Part shown: in pieces, positions 17,577 to 27,700 of the stretch
Layout: the number at the start of each line of letters is the position of its first letter
Numbering within the stretch: the stretch's first letter is position 1
Origin: Streptomyces sp. NBC_01283
GTDB taxonomy: Bacteria > Actinomycetota > Actinomycetes > Streptomycetales > Streptomycetaceae
DNA: 64,000 nucleotides
Direction of reading: 5' to 3'
NCBI RefSeq assembly: GCF_041435335.1
Contig: NZ_CP108430.1
Span: forward strand, 1,054,001 to 1,118,000
Notes under the pieces: generated by a model
Seen by the model: the letters and a program-made list of their open reading frames with translations, nothing else
Told to the model about the DNA's origin: nothing
Database searches by the model: none
Made by a program: the position numbers and the translations under genes

Positions 17577-18005
17577 TCAAGAAGTCGTCCGCCCGGCGAC
17601 GGCCGGCTCCGGCCGGTGCGCGTGGTAGCGGTAGAGGAGGTAGATGGCCGCGGCGAAGAACGCGGCGTCCAGCACGAGGATCTGCGGTTCGCTGGTCACC
17701 AGGATCGCGACGAAGCTCACCAGCATCAGCAGCTGGCCGTACAACGCCGCGACCACCAGGGCCCGTTGGTTCCACAGCATGGCCGCGCCCGCGGCGACCA
17801 TGGTCAGCGCGACGAACCACATGACGCCGGTGGGGTGGCGGGCGAGCCAGTCGGTGGCGCCCTCCATGAAGGTGTCCGTGTTCGACTCGGCGGCATTGTC
17901 GAGGCGCGTCTCGACCGACTCGATCCGCGGGAAGAACTTCGCTATTCCCGCGACGATGTAGAGGCATCCGACGATGCGCTGCAGAAGGAGGGCTCGTCCG
18001 CTCAC
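17577..18005 (-). CDS. redS: RedS, small membrane protein
   Basis: 142 residues from the GTG at 18005 (GGAAG 10 bp upstream). Four hydrophobic segments lie near residues 8-24, 60-80, 83-103 and 108-126, with a polar loop of about 35 residues after the first. No catalytic motif is visible. It matches the position of the redS product in the S. coelicolor cluster, whose role is not established; a membrane partner for the hydrophobic pathway intermediates is possible but is inference. It is in line with redR upstream and redT downstream. Confidence 0.7.
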   Translation of the reverse strand: MSGRALLLQRIVGCLYIVAGIAKFFPRIESVETRLDNAAESNTDTFMEGATDWLARHPTGVMWFVALTMVAAGAAMLWNQRALVVAALYGQLLMLVSFVAILVTSEPQILVLDAAFFAAAIYLLYRYHAHRPEPAVAGRTTS

Positions 18006-18075
18006 TTGACGTCTTCTTCCGGTGGGGTGGCTGGGTGGACGCTGGGCGTCGGGCGGAGCGTCACGGTGACGCCGG

Positions 18076-19302
18076 TCAGGCCGCGGTGAGGATCAGCACC
18101 GCGTTCTGCCCCCCGAAGCCGAACGAGTTGCTCATGGCGACCTCGACCTTCTCCTCACGGGGCACCGCCGTGACCAGGTCCAGCTCGTGGGCCGGATCCT
18201 GCTGCACGAGGTTCGCCGTCGGAGGGATCGTGGACCGCTCGATGGCCAGCACGGTCATGACTGCCTCGATCGCGCCGGCCGCGCCCAGTGTGTGGCCCAG
18301 TGCGCCCTTCGTGGAAGTGACCGCGGCGCCAACCCCGAGGAGACCGTGCAGCATTCGGGCCTCCACCGCGTCGTTGAGGGGCGTCGACGTGCCGTGCGCG
18401 TTCACGTGAGTGATCTCGCCGGACACGACTCCTGCCTGTTCCATGGCCGCGTGCACGGCCCGCAGGACGGCCGTGCCCTCGGGGTCGGGAGCCGTGAGGT
18501 GGTGGCCGTCGGCGGACGCCCCGTATCCGGCGAGCCTGGCCCGGACGCCGGCGCCGCGGGCACGGGCGTCGGCCTCCCTCTCCAGCACCAGGACACCGCT
18601 GCCCTCACCGATGACGAACCCGTCACGGTCACGGTCGAACGGCCGGGAGGCGGTGGCCGGTTCGGCCGTACGCCGGGACAGCGCCCCCATCTGTGCGAAG
18701 CCGGTCACCAGGGTGGGGCTCACGGCGGCCTCGCTGCCCCCGGTGACCACGATGTCGCAGGCCCCCTCACGCAGCAGTTGGGCCGCCGTACCGATCGCCG
18801 TGGCACCCGATGCGCAGGCCGTGGCCGTGACGAGGTTGGGTCCGGTGGCGCGCAGGTCCATCGCCAGGTTGCCCGCCACCATGTTGGGCACCAGCATCGG
18901 CACCGTCAGGGCCGACACGGCGCCCGGTCCCTTCGCCAGCAGCCTGCCGTGCTGGGTCTCCATGGTGCTCACGCCGCCGACCCCGCACCCCATGACGACG
19001 CCGACGCGGGTGCCGTCCCAGGTCTCCGGGTCGAGACCGCTGTCGGCGACCGCCTCCCGGGCGGCCACCACGGCGAGTTGGACGAAGCGGTCGTGCATCA
19101 GCGCGCTGCGGGGCCCGACGTGCCGGGCCGGGGCGAAGTCCGGCACCGTGCACGAGATGTCGACCGGCAGACCCGCGAGCCGCGGGTCCTTCGCGGCGGC
19201 CGACACGCCCTTGCACACCTCGTTCCATGAGGCGTCGACACCGATCCCGGCCGCGGTGACCAGGCCGAGACCGGTGACGGCTATCGCGGGGCCCTGCTTC
19301 AC
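18076..19302 (-). CDS. redR: RedR, ketosynthase II (FabF-like)
   Basis: 408 residues, the normal length of a FabF enzyme. The active cysteine lies in VTATACASGATAIG, the two histidines in HVNAHGTSTPLND and GALGHTLGAAG, and the C-terminus has the GFGGQNA element. It elongates the fatty chain of the alkylpyrrole branch using malonyl-RedQ and precedes chain release by RedJ. The GTG start overlaps the redQ stop (GTGA), so the two are translationally coupled. The dedicated set RedP/RedQ/RedR fixes the length of the alkyl side chain. Confidence 0.93.
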   Translation of the reverse strand: MKQGPAIAVTGLGLVTAAGIGVDASWNEVCKGVSAAAKDPRLAGLPVDISCTVPDFAPARHVGPRSALMHDRFVQLAVVAAREAVADSGLDPETWDGTRVGVVMGCGVGGVSTMETQHGRLLAKGPGAVSALTVPMLVPNMVAGNLAMDLRATGPNLVTATACASGATAIGTAAQLLREGACDIVVTGGSEAAVSPTLVTGFAQMGALSRRTAEPATASRPFDRDRDGFVIGEGSGVLVLEREADARARGAGVRARLAGYGASADGHHLTAPDPEGTAVLRAVHAAMEQAGVVSGEITHVNAHGTSTPLNDAVEARMLHGLLGVGAAVTSTKGALGHTLGAAGAIEAVMTVLAIERSTIPPTANLVQQDPAHELDLVTAVPREEKVEVAMSNSFGFGGQNAVLILTAA

Positions 19303-19544
19303 GACGTCGTGGCGGACGGCTGACCCTCGATCAACCCCACCGCGTGGCTGATGGTGTCCGTCGGGGACGCCGCGTCATCACTGATCTTGACGTCGAACTC
19401 GGACTGCATCACAAGGAGCAGCTCGACGAGGAAGAGGGAGTCCATCTCCAGCTCCTCGAAGGTGACTTCGGGCCGGATCCTCGCCCGGTCCACCGCGAAG
19501 CGTTCGACGAGCAGATCGACGAGTTGATCGTACGTAGCACTCAT
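19299..19544 (-). CDS. redQ: RedQ, acyl carrier protein for alkyl-chain synthesis
   Basis: 81 residues with a single carrier domain. The phosphopantetheine serine is in ELEMDSLFLVELL (DSL motif, near residue 38), in an acidic four-helix protein of typical size. The ATG at 19544 follows GGCAGAAC and gives the standard ACP N-terminus (MSATYDQLVDLLVER). It is the first gene of the reverse-strand operon redQ-R-S-T-U-V and lies about 100 bp downstream of the SARP-type promoter dyad. Confidence 0.92.
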   Translation of the reverse strand: MSATYDQLVDLLVERFAVDRARIRPEVTFEELEMDSLFLVELLLVMQSEFDVKISDDAASPTDTISHAVGLIEGQPSATTS

Positions 19545-19647
19545 GCCTGTTCTGCCTTTCGGAAGGTCGAGCCGGGTCACCGCACGGCCGTCCAGACACC
19601 GTCTGGGGCGCTCACCGCCATCGGGAGAGTGAAGCGACACGTCCCGA

Positions 19648-19748
19648 CCGAGTCTGGGCAGCAAGGCTGACCGCTCGCTGACGAGTGGCTGACCTGGGCA
19701 TGGTCAGCCACTCGTCAGCGAGCGGTCAGCGCCCGGAGACAGACTCGG
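19648..19748. promoter_or_regulatory. Divergent SARP-type promoter dyad (redQ and redP operons)
   Basis: A perfect 29-bp inverted repeat (19666-19694 with 19702-19730, 7-base loop). Each arm holds three copies of a GTCAGC-containing heptamer at exact 11-bp phase; on the right arm they begin at 19702, 19713 and 19724. Nine bases beyond the last heptamer on both sides comes the same CAGACTCGG (19740-19748 forward, 19656-19648 reverse), whose CAGACT resembles a -10 box. There is no -35 box. SARPs are known to bind 11-bp-phased heptamers just upstream of -10 elements, so this is the likely RedD target for both operons. Confidence 0.75.
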
Positions 19749-19880
19749 CCCGGTCGGGGGAGCCCGGCGCCAGCACCACCCGGCCAGCAACAAGCGAGGA
19801 GCGTCCGTGGTTTCCTGCCGTCGCAGCCGCACACCCTGCCAGGGGCCCTGGTCCGGGCACTGCCGTCGGAGCGGTGCCCG

Positions 19881-20864
19881 GTGACCCGCACCGCCGTACT
19901 GGCCGGCATAGGAAGCTGGCTGCCGCCCCAACTGGTCACCAACGAGCAGCTGGAGGGCCGGCTCGACACCACCGATGCGTGGATCCGGTCACGGACCGGC
20001 GTCCATCGCCGCTACATCGCCCCGGACGATATGGAGACCTCCGACCTGGCCGTCGGTGCGGGCGCCCGTGCCCTGAAGTCCTCGGGCGACGCGCACGTGG
20101 ACACCGTCATCGTGGCCACCACCACGCCGGACCGCCCCTGCCCCGGCACCGCCCCCACCGTGGCCGCGCGACTGGGCCTCGGCCACGCGGCGGCCTATGA
20201 CGTCTCGGCCGTGTGCACCGGCTTCCTGTACGCGCTCGCCAGCGCCGCCGGGCTCATCGCGTCGGGAGTCTCCCGGCGTGCCCTCGTCATCGGGGCGGAG
20301 ACCTTCTCCCGGATCGTCGACCCCGACGACCGCACCACTTCGGTGATCTTCGGGGACGGAGCGGGCGCGGTGGTCCTGCGCGGCGGCGATCCGGACGAGC
20401 CCGGCGCGCTCGGCCCCTGCGTGCTCGGCAGCGACGGCGAGGGCAGGGACCTGATCACCGTCGCCCCGCCGGGGCCGCGTGCGGCGGCCGGTGCCGAGCC
20501 CTCGTACTTCACCATGCAGGGCAAGCGGGTCTTCTGGCTCGCGGTCCAGCGCATGGGCGAGTGCGCCCAGGACGTGCTGGGGCAGGCCGGATGGGACACG
20601 GCTGATGTCGACCATCTCGTGAGCCACCAGGCCAACCAGCGCATCACCCTGCGGCTCGCCGACGAGATCGGCATTCCCCAGGAACGCAGCGTGACCAACA
20701 TCGCCGACGTGGGCAACACCGCCGGCGCCTCGATCCCGCTGGCACTCGACCAGGCGCACGCCAAAGGCACCTTCAAGACGGGCGACCGGCTCCTGCTCAC
20801 CGCGTTCGGCGGGGGGCTCACCTGGGGGGCGACGGCGCTCACCTGGCCCGACATCGCCCGCTGA
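19881..20864 (+). CDS. redP: RedP, ketosynthase III (FabH-like)
   Basis: 327 residues with the FabH triad: C112 in VSAVCTGFL, H249 in VSHQANQR and the asparagine in VGNTAGAS. It condenses a starter acyl-CoA (acetyl-CoA in the known pathway) with malonyl-RedQ to begin the alkyl chain. The GTG start is chosen for the GGAG 9 bp upstream. It is the first gene of the long forward operon redP to redF, with a leader of roughly 130 bases after the SARP-type promoter. A different starter preference would change the side chain of the product. Confidence 0.93.
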   Translation: MTRTAVLAGIGSWLPPQLVTNEQLEGRLDTTDAWIRSRTGVHRRYIAPDDMETSDLAVGAGARALKSSGDAHVDTVIVATTTPDRPCPGTAPTVAARLGLGHAAAYDVSAVCTGFLYALASAAGLIASGVSRRALVIGAETFSRIVDPDDRTTSVIFGDGAGAVVLRGGDPDEPGALGPCVLGSDGEGRDLITVAPPGPRAAAGAEPSYFTMQGKRVFWLAVQRMGECAQDVLGQAGWDTADVDHLVSHQANQRITLRLADEIGIPQERSVTNIADVGNTAGASIPLALDQAHAKGTFKTGDRLLLTAFGGGLTWGATALTWPDIAR

Positions 20865-20931
20865 GGAACGCCCCCTCTTCCGCGAACCGCAGGGCCAGCA
20901 CGTACACGCAGAGAACCGAGCCGAGGACGCC

Positions 20932-21195
20932 ATGACCCCTCAGAAGCTGATCACCGACTACATCGTCGACGTCTGGATGGACGGCGACGCCGACGGCATC
21001 GAGCCGGAGACGCCCATCGCCGAGCTCAACATCATCGACTCGGTCGGCATCTTCGACCTCGTCCACCACCTCCAGGACGAGTTCCGGATCACCGTTCCGG
21101 TGAGCGAGGTCTCCCTGAAGAACTTCCGGTCCATCAACTCCATCTGCGACCTGGTCGAGCGGCTGCGGAAGGAAAAGGGAGGCAGCGCGGCATGA
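20932..21195 (+). CDS. redO: RedO, prolyl carrier protein
   Basis: 87 residues, one carrier domain with the phosphopantetheine serine in NIIDSVGIFDLV. The atypical isoleucine before DS and the downstream helix are as expected for a stand-alone peptidyl carrier. In the pathway RedM loads L-proline on it and RedW oxidises the tethered proline to the pyrrole. A GAGGACGCC site precedes the ATG. Its last codons overlap redN (ATGA), and it is arranged with its adenylating enzyme two genes downstream. Confidence 0.92.
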   Translation: MTPQKLITDYIVDVWMDGDADGIEPETPIAELNIIDSVGIFDLVHHLQDEFRITVPVSEVSLKNFRSINSICDLVERLRKEKGGSAA

Positions 21196-23078
21196 CGGAC
21201 CTCATGGACTCCGGGCAGGAAACGGCAGACATACGCCGACAGGTGGTGGAGATCGTCGCGGCCCGGACCCTGTACGACGAGTCCTACCTGTTGCCGGACA
21301 GCCACTTCGAGGGCGAACTCGGCATCGACTCCGTCATCTTGGAGTCGATTCTCGCCTCGGTGGGCGAACACTTCGGCATCGACGGGTCGCTGCCCCGCGA
21401 CCTCACCACCATCGGGGAGCTGGTGTCCGCGGTCACCGACACGGTCGGTGCCGTCACTGGGGCGCCGGCCTCCCCGCCCCCGGCGGACAGTGACGATCCG
21501 GTGCTGCGGGCCGTGCTGCGGGCAGCCGTGCACCAGACCCAGTACCCGCGCCAACAGCTCGCCCTGGACGCCGACTTCGAGAGCGAGCTGGGCATCGACT
21601 CGGTGCTGCTCACCGCCGTCGTCACCGAGGCCGCTCAGACGCTCGGCCTGCCTGAGGACGTAGCCGCCACGGCCGGCGCCACGACGCTGCGCACGCTCGC
21701 CGACCGCCTCCGCGCCGCGTCCGCCGACATCGACGGCCCGAGCACGTCGGAGCACCCGCCGGCCGGCCCGACGGCACACGACGACGGCTGGGACGGCCGC
21801 TCGATGAAGGACTTCGTCGAGGAACGCAGCAGTGACCTGTTCGCCAAGACCCGGAGTTTCGGCAGCTACCTGCGCGGACGGCAGAGCGAACAGCTCTACT
21901 GGTACGGGATGCCCCTCCACTCCCGCTGCTCGAACCGCGCCGTCATCTTCGACGAACTGGCCGGACGCAAGCGCGAGTTCCTCATGTTCGCGTCCAACAA
22001 CTACCTCGGCCTGGCCAACCATCCCGAGGTCGTCGAGGCCGTGTGCGACGCCACCCGCACCTTCGGCGCCACCCACACGGGATCCCGCTTCATCGGCGGC
22101 ACGAACATGCTGCACAAGGAGTTGGAGCGCCGCCTCGCGGCGTTCAAGCAGCGGCCCGCCTGCATCGTCTATCCAGGCGGCTACGCGGCGAACCTGGGCG
22201 CCATCTCGGGGCTCGTCAAGAGCTACGACACCCTCGTGGTCGACAAGCTCAACCACATGAGCATCACCGACGGAGCCCGGCTCTCCGGCGCCACCCGCCG
22301 CATCTACCGGCACAACGACATGGCGGACCTGGAGCGGACGCTGCGGCACGGCGCCGGGCAGGGCAAGGGCGGCACGCTCATCGTCGCGGACGGTGTGTTC
22401 AGCATGCACGGCGACGTCTGCGACCTGCCGGAGATCGTGCGTCTTGCCAAGGAGTACGACGCCCGCGTGATGATCGACGACGCCCATGCCACCGGGGTCC
22501 TCGGCACCCGCGGGTCCGGCACCGCCGAGCACTTCGGCCTGAAGGGCGAGGTCGACCTGGAGCTGGGCACCATGAGCAAGGCCCTCGCCGGGATGGGCGG
22601 CTTCGTCGTCGGCGAGGAAGAGGTCGTCGAGTACCTTCGCTACTACTCCCACTCCTACGTCTTCGCCGCGAACATCCCCGCGGGCGTCGCGGCGGGGCTC
22701 ATCGCCTCCATCGACGTCATCGAGCGTGAGCCGGAACGCCTGACCCAGCTGTGGTCCAACATCCGGATGCTCCGTGACCGGCTCCAGGCGGCCGGGTTCG
22801 ACCTGGAGAACACCGAGAGCGCGATCCTGCCCGTCGTCATCGGTGACGAGCGCCGGGCGATGGAGATGGGCCGTGCGGTGCGCGCCCGCGGTCTGTTCTG
22901 CCAGACGGTCGTCTACCCCGGAGTGCCGATCGGTGACGCGCGGCTGCGGGTGAGTGTGACCTGCGAGCACACCCCGGCCGATCTGGAGCAGGCGGCGGAG
23001 ATCTTCGTCGACGCGGCCCGTGAGACCGGCGTCCTGCCCGCCCTGACGGCGTCGGGCGGCGGGGAGCGCGGCATATGA
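21192..23078 (+). CDS. redN: RedN, ACP-ACP-oxoamine synthase (serine-condensing)
   Basis: 628 residues: two tandem carrier domains with serines S47 (LGIDSVILES) and S137 (LGIDSVLLTA), then a PLP-dependent alpha-oxoamine synthase from about residue 220 onward. The synthase shows NNYLGLANHP, the DDAHATGVLG metal/cofactor stretch and the Schiff-base lysine K463 in GTMSKALAG. It corresponds to Serratia PigH. The carriers hold malonyl and the pyrrolyl beta-ketothioester, and the synthase couples it decarboxylatively with L-serine to build the second pyrrole ring (4-hydroxy-2,2'-bipyrrole-5-methanol). Overlaps redO and redM by 4 bp each. Confidence 0.93.
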   Translation: MTDLMDSGQETADIRRQVVEIVAARTLYDESYLLPDSHFEGELGIDSVILESILASVGEHFGIDGSLPRDLTTIGELVSAVTDTVGAVTGAPASPPPADSDDPVLRAVLRAAVHQTQYPRQQLALDADFESELGIDSVLLTAVVTEAAQTLGLPEDVAATAGATTLRTLADRLRAASADIDGPSTSEHPPAGPTAHDDGWDGRSMKDFVEERSSDLFAKTRSFGSYLRGRQSEQLYWYGMPLHSRCSNRAVIFDELAGRKREFLMFASNNYLGLANHPEVVEAVCDATRTFGATHTGSRFIGGTNMLHKELERRLAAFKQRPACIVYPGGYAANLGAISGLVKSYDTLVVDKLNHMSITDGARLSGATRRIYRHNDMADLERTLRHGAGQGKGGTLIVADGVFSMHGDVCDLPEIVRLAKEYDARVMIDDAHATGVLGTRGSGTAEHFGLKGEVDLELGTMSKALAGMGGFVVGEEEVVEYLRYYSHSYVFAANIPAGVAAGLIASIDVIEREPERLTQLWSNIRMLRDRLQAAGFDLENTESAILPVVIGDERRAMEMGRAVRARGLFCQTVVYPGVPIGDARLRVSVTCEHTPADLEQAAEIFVDAARETGVLPALTASGGGERGI

Positions 23079-24718
23079 ACCCCCTGTGCCCTTCCGTCAT
23101 CCGGCTCTCGCCCGACCTGGCGCGCGCACACGCCGAACGGCCCGCGCTGGTGGGTCAAGAGACCCTCACCTACGGCCGGTTCGCCGAGCGTGTCGACGCG
23201 CTCGCCGCCCGCTTCCTCGACCTCGACGTCCGGATCGGTGACCGCGTCGCGATCTGGATGGACAAACAGCCCCGTTACGCGGAGGCCATCTTCGCCGCCC
23301 TGCACGCGGGCTGCGCCTACGTACCCCTGTACGGAGGGCAGCCGGCCCACCGGGTCGCCACGATCCTCACCGACTCGGAGCCCACCGTGCTGTGCACGGA
23401 CGCGCACCGTCTGGACGCGCTCGCCGGGTGCGCGCTGCCCGGCAGCCTCAAGGTCATCCTCGTGGACACGCCAGAAGCGCCCGAAGCTCCGGAAACGGCC
23501 ACGGCAGTTGGTCCAGCCGCCCTGCCCCGGACGGTCGGCGGGGTCCCGGTGTTCCGGTGGACGCACTTCGTGCGCGCCGCGGCCTGGCGGGTCGCCCTGC
23601 TGCCCTCGCTGTGCCCCGACGATCTCGCGGCCCTCCTCTACACGTCCGGATCCACCGGCACGCCCAAGGGCGTCCGGCTCACCCACCGCAACATCGCCGC
23701 CTTCGTGGGATGGTCGCGCGAGGAGTTCGACGTCGGCCCCGAGGACGTCTTCGCCAATCACGCCTCGTTCAACTTCGATCTGAGCACCTTCGACCTCTTC
23801 GTGGCGCTGACGGTGGGCGCCGCGGTGTGGATCGTCGGGGACGAGCAGACACGCGACGTCACCGCCCTGTCCGCAGGCATCCGCGCCCACGGCGTCACCG
23901 TCTGGTACTCGGTCCCCTCCATCCTCCACCTCCTGGCATCGGCCGATGTGCTCACCGAGGACACCACCCGCGACCTGCGCTACGTCCTCTTCGCCGGGGA
24001 GGAGTTCCCGCTGCCCCAGCTGCGCGCGCTCGCCGGGCGGCTCGGCGCGGGCACGGCCCTGTACAACCTCTACGGGCCGACCGAGACGAATGTCTGCACG
24101 TACCACAGGGTCCGTCCCGAAGACCTCGTACGGGACCTTCCCGTACCCATCGGCCGTCCCGTCAGCGGGGCCAGGCTGACCGTCCTCGACCACGAGGGCC
24201 GCGTGGTGCGCGCCCCCGGCACGATCGGCGAACTGATCGTCGAGGGCGACTGCGTGACCCCGGGCTACTGGCGGCGGGAGGAGGAGCCGGCCGCGGCCCA
24301 CCACGGCCGTGGCAGGCACCCCACCGGCGACCTCGTCAGCTACGACGCGGAAGGCCTGCTCGTCTACCGGGGGCGGCGCGACCGCATGGTCAAGCTGTCC
24401 GGCTACCGGATCGAACTCGGCGAGATCGAGGCCGCCGTGCTCGCGCACCCGGACATCACCGACGCGGCCGTCACCGTACGACGCGACGGCACCCGGTCCC
24501 GCCTCGAGCTCTTCTACACCCTGCGGGCGGGGGCCGCCCGGACCGGTCTGCTGCAGATCAAGAAGCACTGCGCCCAGCACCTCCCCGTCTACATGCTGCC
24601 GCAATCGGCGACATGCCTGGAGGAGCTGCCCCGCAACGCCAACGGCAAGACCGACTACCGCCGTTTGTGCCAGGAACCCGCCCAGTCGATCGCGGAGCCC
24701 TCGGGCTCCGCCCGGTAA
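23075..24718 (+). CDS. redM: RedM, L-proline adenylating enzyme
   Basis: 547 residues, a free-standing adenylation domain of the NRPS type. The A3 phosphate loop LLYTSGSTGTPKGV, A5 NLYGPTETNV, the A8 hinge YRGRRDRMVKLSGYRIELGEIE-like segment and A10 NANGKTDY are all present. It activates L-proline as prolyl-AMP and transfers it to RedO, the entry step of the bipyrrole branch. The ATG overlaps the redN stop (ATGA), and redL begins 16 bp after its own stop. Confidence 0.93.
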   Translation: MNPLCPSVIRLSPDLARAHAERPALVGQETLTYGRFAERVDALAARFLDLDVRIGDRVAIWMDKQPRYAEAIFAALHAGCAYVPLYGGQPAHRVATILTDSEPTVLCTDAHRLDALAGCALPGSLKVILVDTPEAPEAPETATAVGPAALPRTVGGVPVFRWTHFVRAAAWRVALLPSLCPDDLAALLYTSGSTGTPKGVRLTHRNIAAFVGWSREEFDVGPEDVFANHASFNFDLSTFDLFVALTVGAAVWIVGDEQTRDVTALSAGIRAHGVTVWYSVPSILHLLASADVLTEDTTRDLRYVLFAGEEFPLPQLRALAGRLGAGTALYNLYGPTETNVCTYHRVRPEDLVRDLPVPIGRPVSGARLTVLDHEGRVVRAPGTIGELIVEGDCVTPGYWRREEEPAAAHHGRGRHPTGDLVSYDAEGLLVYRGRRDRMVKLSGYRIELGEIEAAVLAHPDITDAAVTVRRDGTRSRLELFYTLRAGAARTGLLQIKKHCAQHLPVYMLPQSATCLEELPRNANGKTDYRRLCQEPAQSIAEPSGSAR

Positions 24719-24734
24719 CGCGACGGAGACGACC

Positions 24735-27700
24735 GTGAGTCCACGCCCCATCGAGACGCACTGGCAGGGAGAGGAACCGGCCACCGTCGCGGCGCTGCTG
24801 CGGCGGCGGCTGGAACTGATGCCGGACGCCCCCGCCTACCGTTTTCTGACCTCAGCCGACGACGCCGGCGAGACCTGGACCTACCGCGAACTCGATCTGC
24901 GGGCCCGTGCCGTGGCGGTGGGTCTGCGGCGCGAGAACCTGGGCGGGAAGCCGGTCCTGCTCCTGCTCCCGCCGGGGCTCGACTACATCGCCGCGTTCTT
25001 CGGGTGCCTGTACGCGGGCGCTCTCGCCGTCCCCGCCTATCCGCCGAACCGGGCTCGCTCCGGGCAGACGCTGACGCGTCTCGCCGCCGTCGCCCAGGAC
25101 TCGGGCGCCACTCACGCCCTGACCACCCGTGCGGTGCGGGAGACCGCCGTCGGGCTGCTCGCCTCGTCCGCCCCGTCCGGCCTCGACGACCTGTGCTGGC
25201 TGGTGAGCGAGGAGCTCGACACCGCGCAGGCGGACCTGTGGGACGACCCGGGCAGCACCGCGGACTCCGTCGCCTTCCTGCAGTACACCTCCGGCTCCAC
25301 GTCGACGCCCAAGGGGGTGATGGTCGGCAACGGAAACCTCGTGCGCAACCTGCGCTCCATCCATCTGCGGCTCGGGCACGACGAGGAGTCGGCGCTGGTC
25401 TCATGGCTGCCGCCCTACCACGACATGGGTCTCATCGGCGGCATCCTCACCCCCCTCTACAGCGGCATCCCCGCCCACCTGATGTCACCGCTGACGTTCG
25501 TGCAGCGGCCCCTGACCTGGCTGGAGACCCTCTCCCGTACCGGGGCGTCGACCAGCATCGCGCCCAACTTCGGCTTCGAGCAGTGCCTCCAGCGGGTCAC
25601 GGCCGAGCAGCGCGCGGGCCTGGACCTGAGCCGCTGGCGCGTGGCGGTCAACGGAGCCGAGCCGGTGCAGGCCGACACGCTCGACCGTTTCGCGGAGGTC
25701 TTCGCCTCCTGCGGCTTCGACCGCACCGCCCTGCTGCCCTGCTACGGCCTTGCCGAGGCGACACTCCTGGTGACCGGCGTCGGCCGGGGTGACGAGCTCA
25801 GCGTGGACGGCTTCGACGCCGCAGCACTGGGATCCGGTGTCGCCGAGCCCGTCGGGCCGACGACGGTGCGGACCACCCGGGTCGTCGGGTGCGGCACCGC
25901 CGTCGACGGCGTCGCGGTGGCCGTCGTCGACACCGGCACCCACCGCCGCGCCGCGGAGGGCCGCCTGGGCGAGATCTGGGTGACGGGTGCGTCCGTCGCG
26001 CAGGGCTACTGGAAGAATCCGGCGGCGACCGCCGAGACGTTCGAGGCCCGCCTGCACGACGCGCCCCGCACGGCCTGGATGCGCACGGGCGACCTCGGCT
26101 TCCTGCGCGACGGTGAACTCTTCGTGGCGGGCCGGATCAAGGACGTCGTCATCGTGCAGGGCCGCAACCTCTACCCGCACGACATCGAGCGCACGGCCGA
26201 GGAAGCCACCGACGCCATCCGTCCGGGCAACTGCGCCGCCTTCGGCATCCCCACGCCCACGGGCGAACAGCTCGTGCTGGCCTGCGAGATCAGCGCCCAG
26301 CGGGCGGACGAGCCCGCCGCCGTGCTCGCCACGCTGCGGGCACGCATCGCCGAGGAGCACGAGGTGGCTCCGCACGCCGTCCTCCTGCTCAAGCCGTCCA
26401 CGATCCCGATGACCACCAGCGGCAAGATCCAGCGCCGGGCCACCCGGGACGCCCTGCTCGGCCTTTCGCTCACCGTGGTGGCGGGCAGCGTCACACGCGA
26501 CGAAGCAGCCCCGGAACCGGCGGACTTGACGGTTGCGGAGCGCCGGAGCCGAGCCGCCGATGCGGTGCTCCGTGCCGTCACCGCACTGTCCGATGCCACC
26601 GATGTGCGGGCGGACGACGAGCGTTCCTTCGACCGGCTCGGCATCGGCTACCTCGCTCTGCTCGATGTCGTACGCACGGTGGAGCAGCAGCTCGGCATCC
26701 AGCTCCCCGTCGGCACACTGCTCGTACGTCCGTACGTCGGCACGCTCATCGGGCTCTGCACGGGCGGGCAGGCCTGTGCGCCCTCCCCCGACGCGCGGTA
26801 CAGCAGCGACGAGATCCAGGCCTGGCTGACCGCGCGGGTCGCGGACCGGCTCGGGCTGCCCGTGACCGCCATGGACACCACCACGCCCTTCGTGTCACTG
26901 GGGCTCGGCTCCAAGGAGGCCGTGGCGCTGATGGCCGAACTCGGGTCGTGGCTGGGGCGCGACCTCGCCACCGGCGTGGTCTTCGACCACCCGACCATCA
27001 AGGAGGTGGCCGACCACCTCGGTGCTCCCGCGGCGCCGTCAACCACTCTCACAACCAGGGCCGTTCGGCGTACCGGGCCGGCCCAGGCGGCCACGTCGCC
27101 CGACGAGCCGATCGCCGTCGTCGGCATGGGCTGTCACTTCCCCGGGGCCCCGGACGTCGACAGCTACTGGCGCCTCCTGCTCGACGGCCGGGACGCGGTG
27201 ACGGAGGTGCCGCCCGACCGCTGGGACCACCGGACGGTGGCCGCCCCGGAGCACGGCGGATTCCTCGACCGTGTCGACGAGTTCGACGCGCGCTTCTTCG
27301 GAGTCTCCGCCCGTGAGGCCCGTCGGATGGACCCACAGCAGCGGCTGCTCCTGGAGACCGCCTGGCAGACGTTCGAGGACGCGGGGATCGCGCCGTCCAC
27401 GGTCGCGGGCCGCAGTATCGGTGTCTTCGTCGGCATCAGCAGCCACGACTACGCCGAGCTGCAACTGCCCGACCCCCGGGCCGTCGACGTCTACTCCGCG
27501 ACGGGCAGCGCCCAGTCGATCTCCGCCAACCGGCTGTCGTACTTCTTCGACCTGCACGGCCCGAGCCTCGCCGTCGACACGGCCTGTTCCTCGTCGCTGG
27601 TCTCCGTGCACATGGCCTGCAAGAGCATCCGCGACGGCGAGTGCGACGCGGCGCTCGCGGGCGGGGTGAACCTCATGCTCGCCCCGGGACTCTCGGTGGC

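Noticed and set aside
19666..19730. The redQ-redP inverted repeat as an intrinsic terminator or a mobile-element end
   Set aside because: No T-tract or transposase is present, and the phased internal repeats and symmetric -10-like elements fit a promoter far better.
24309..24734. N-terminal extension of redL over the redM end
   Set aside because: These codons are redM in another frame; the GTG at 24735 starts the ligase sequence.
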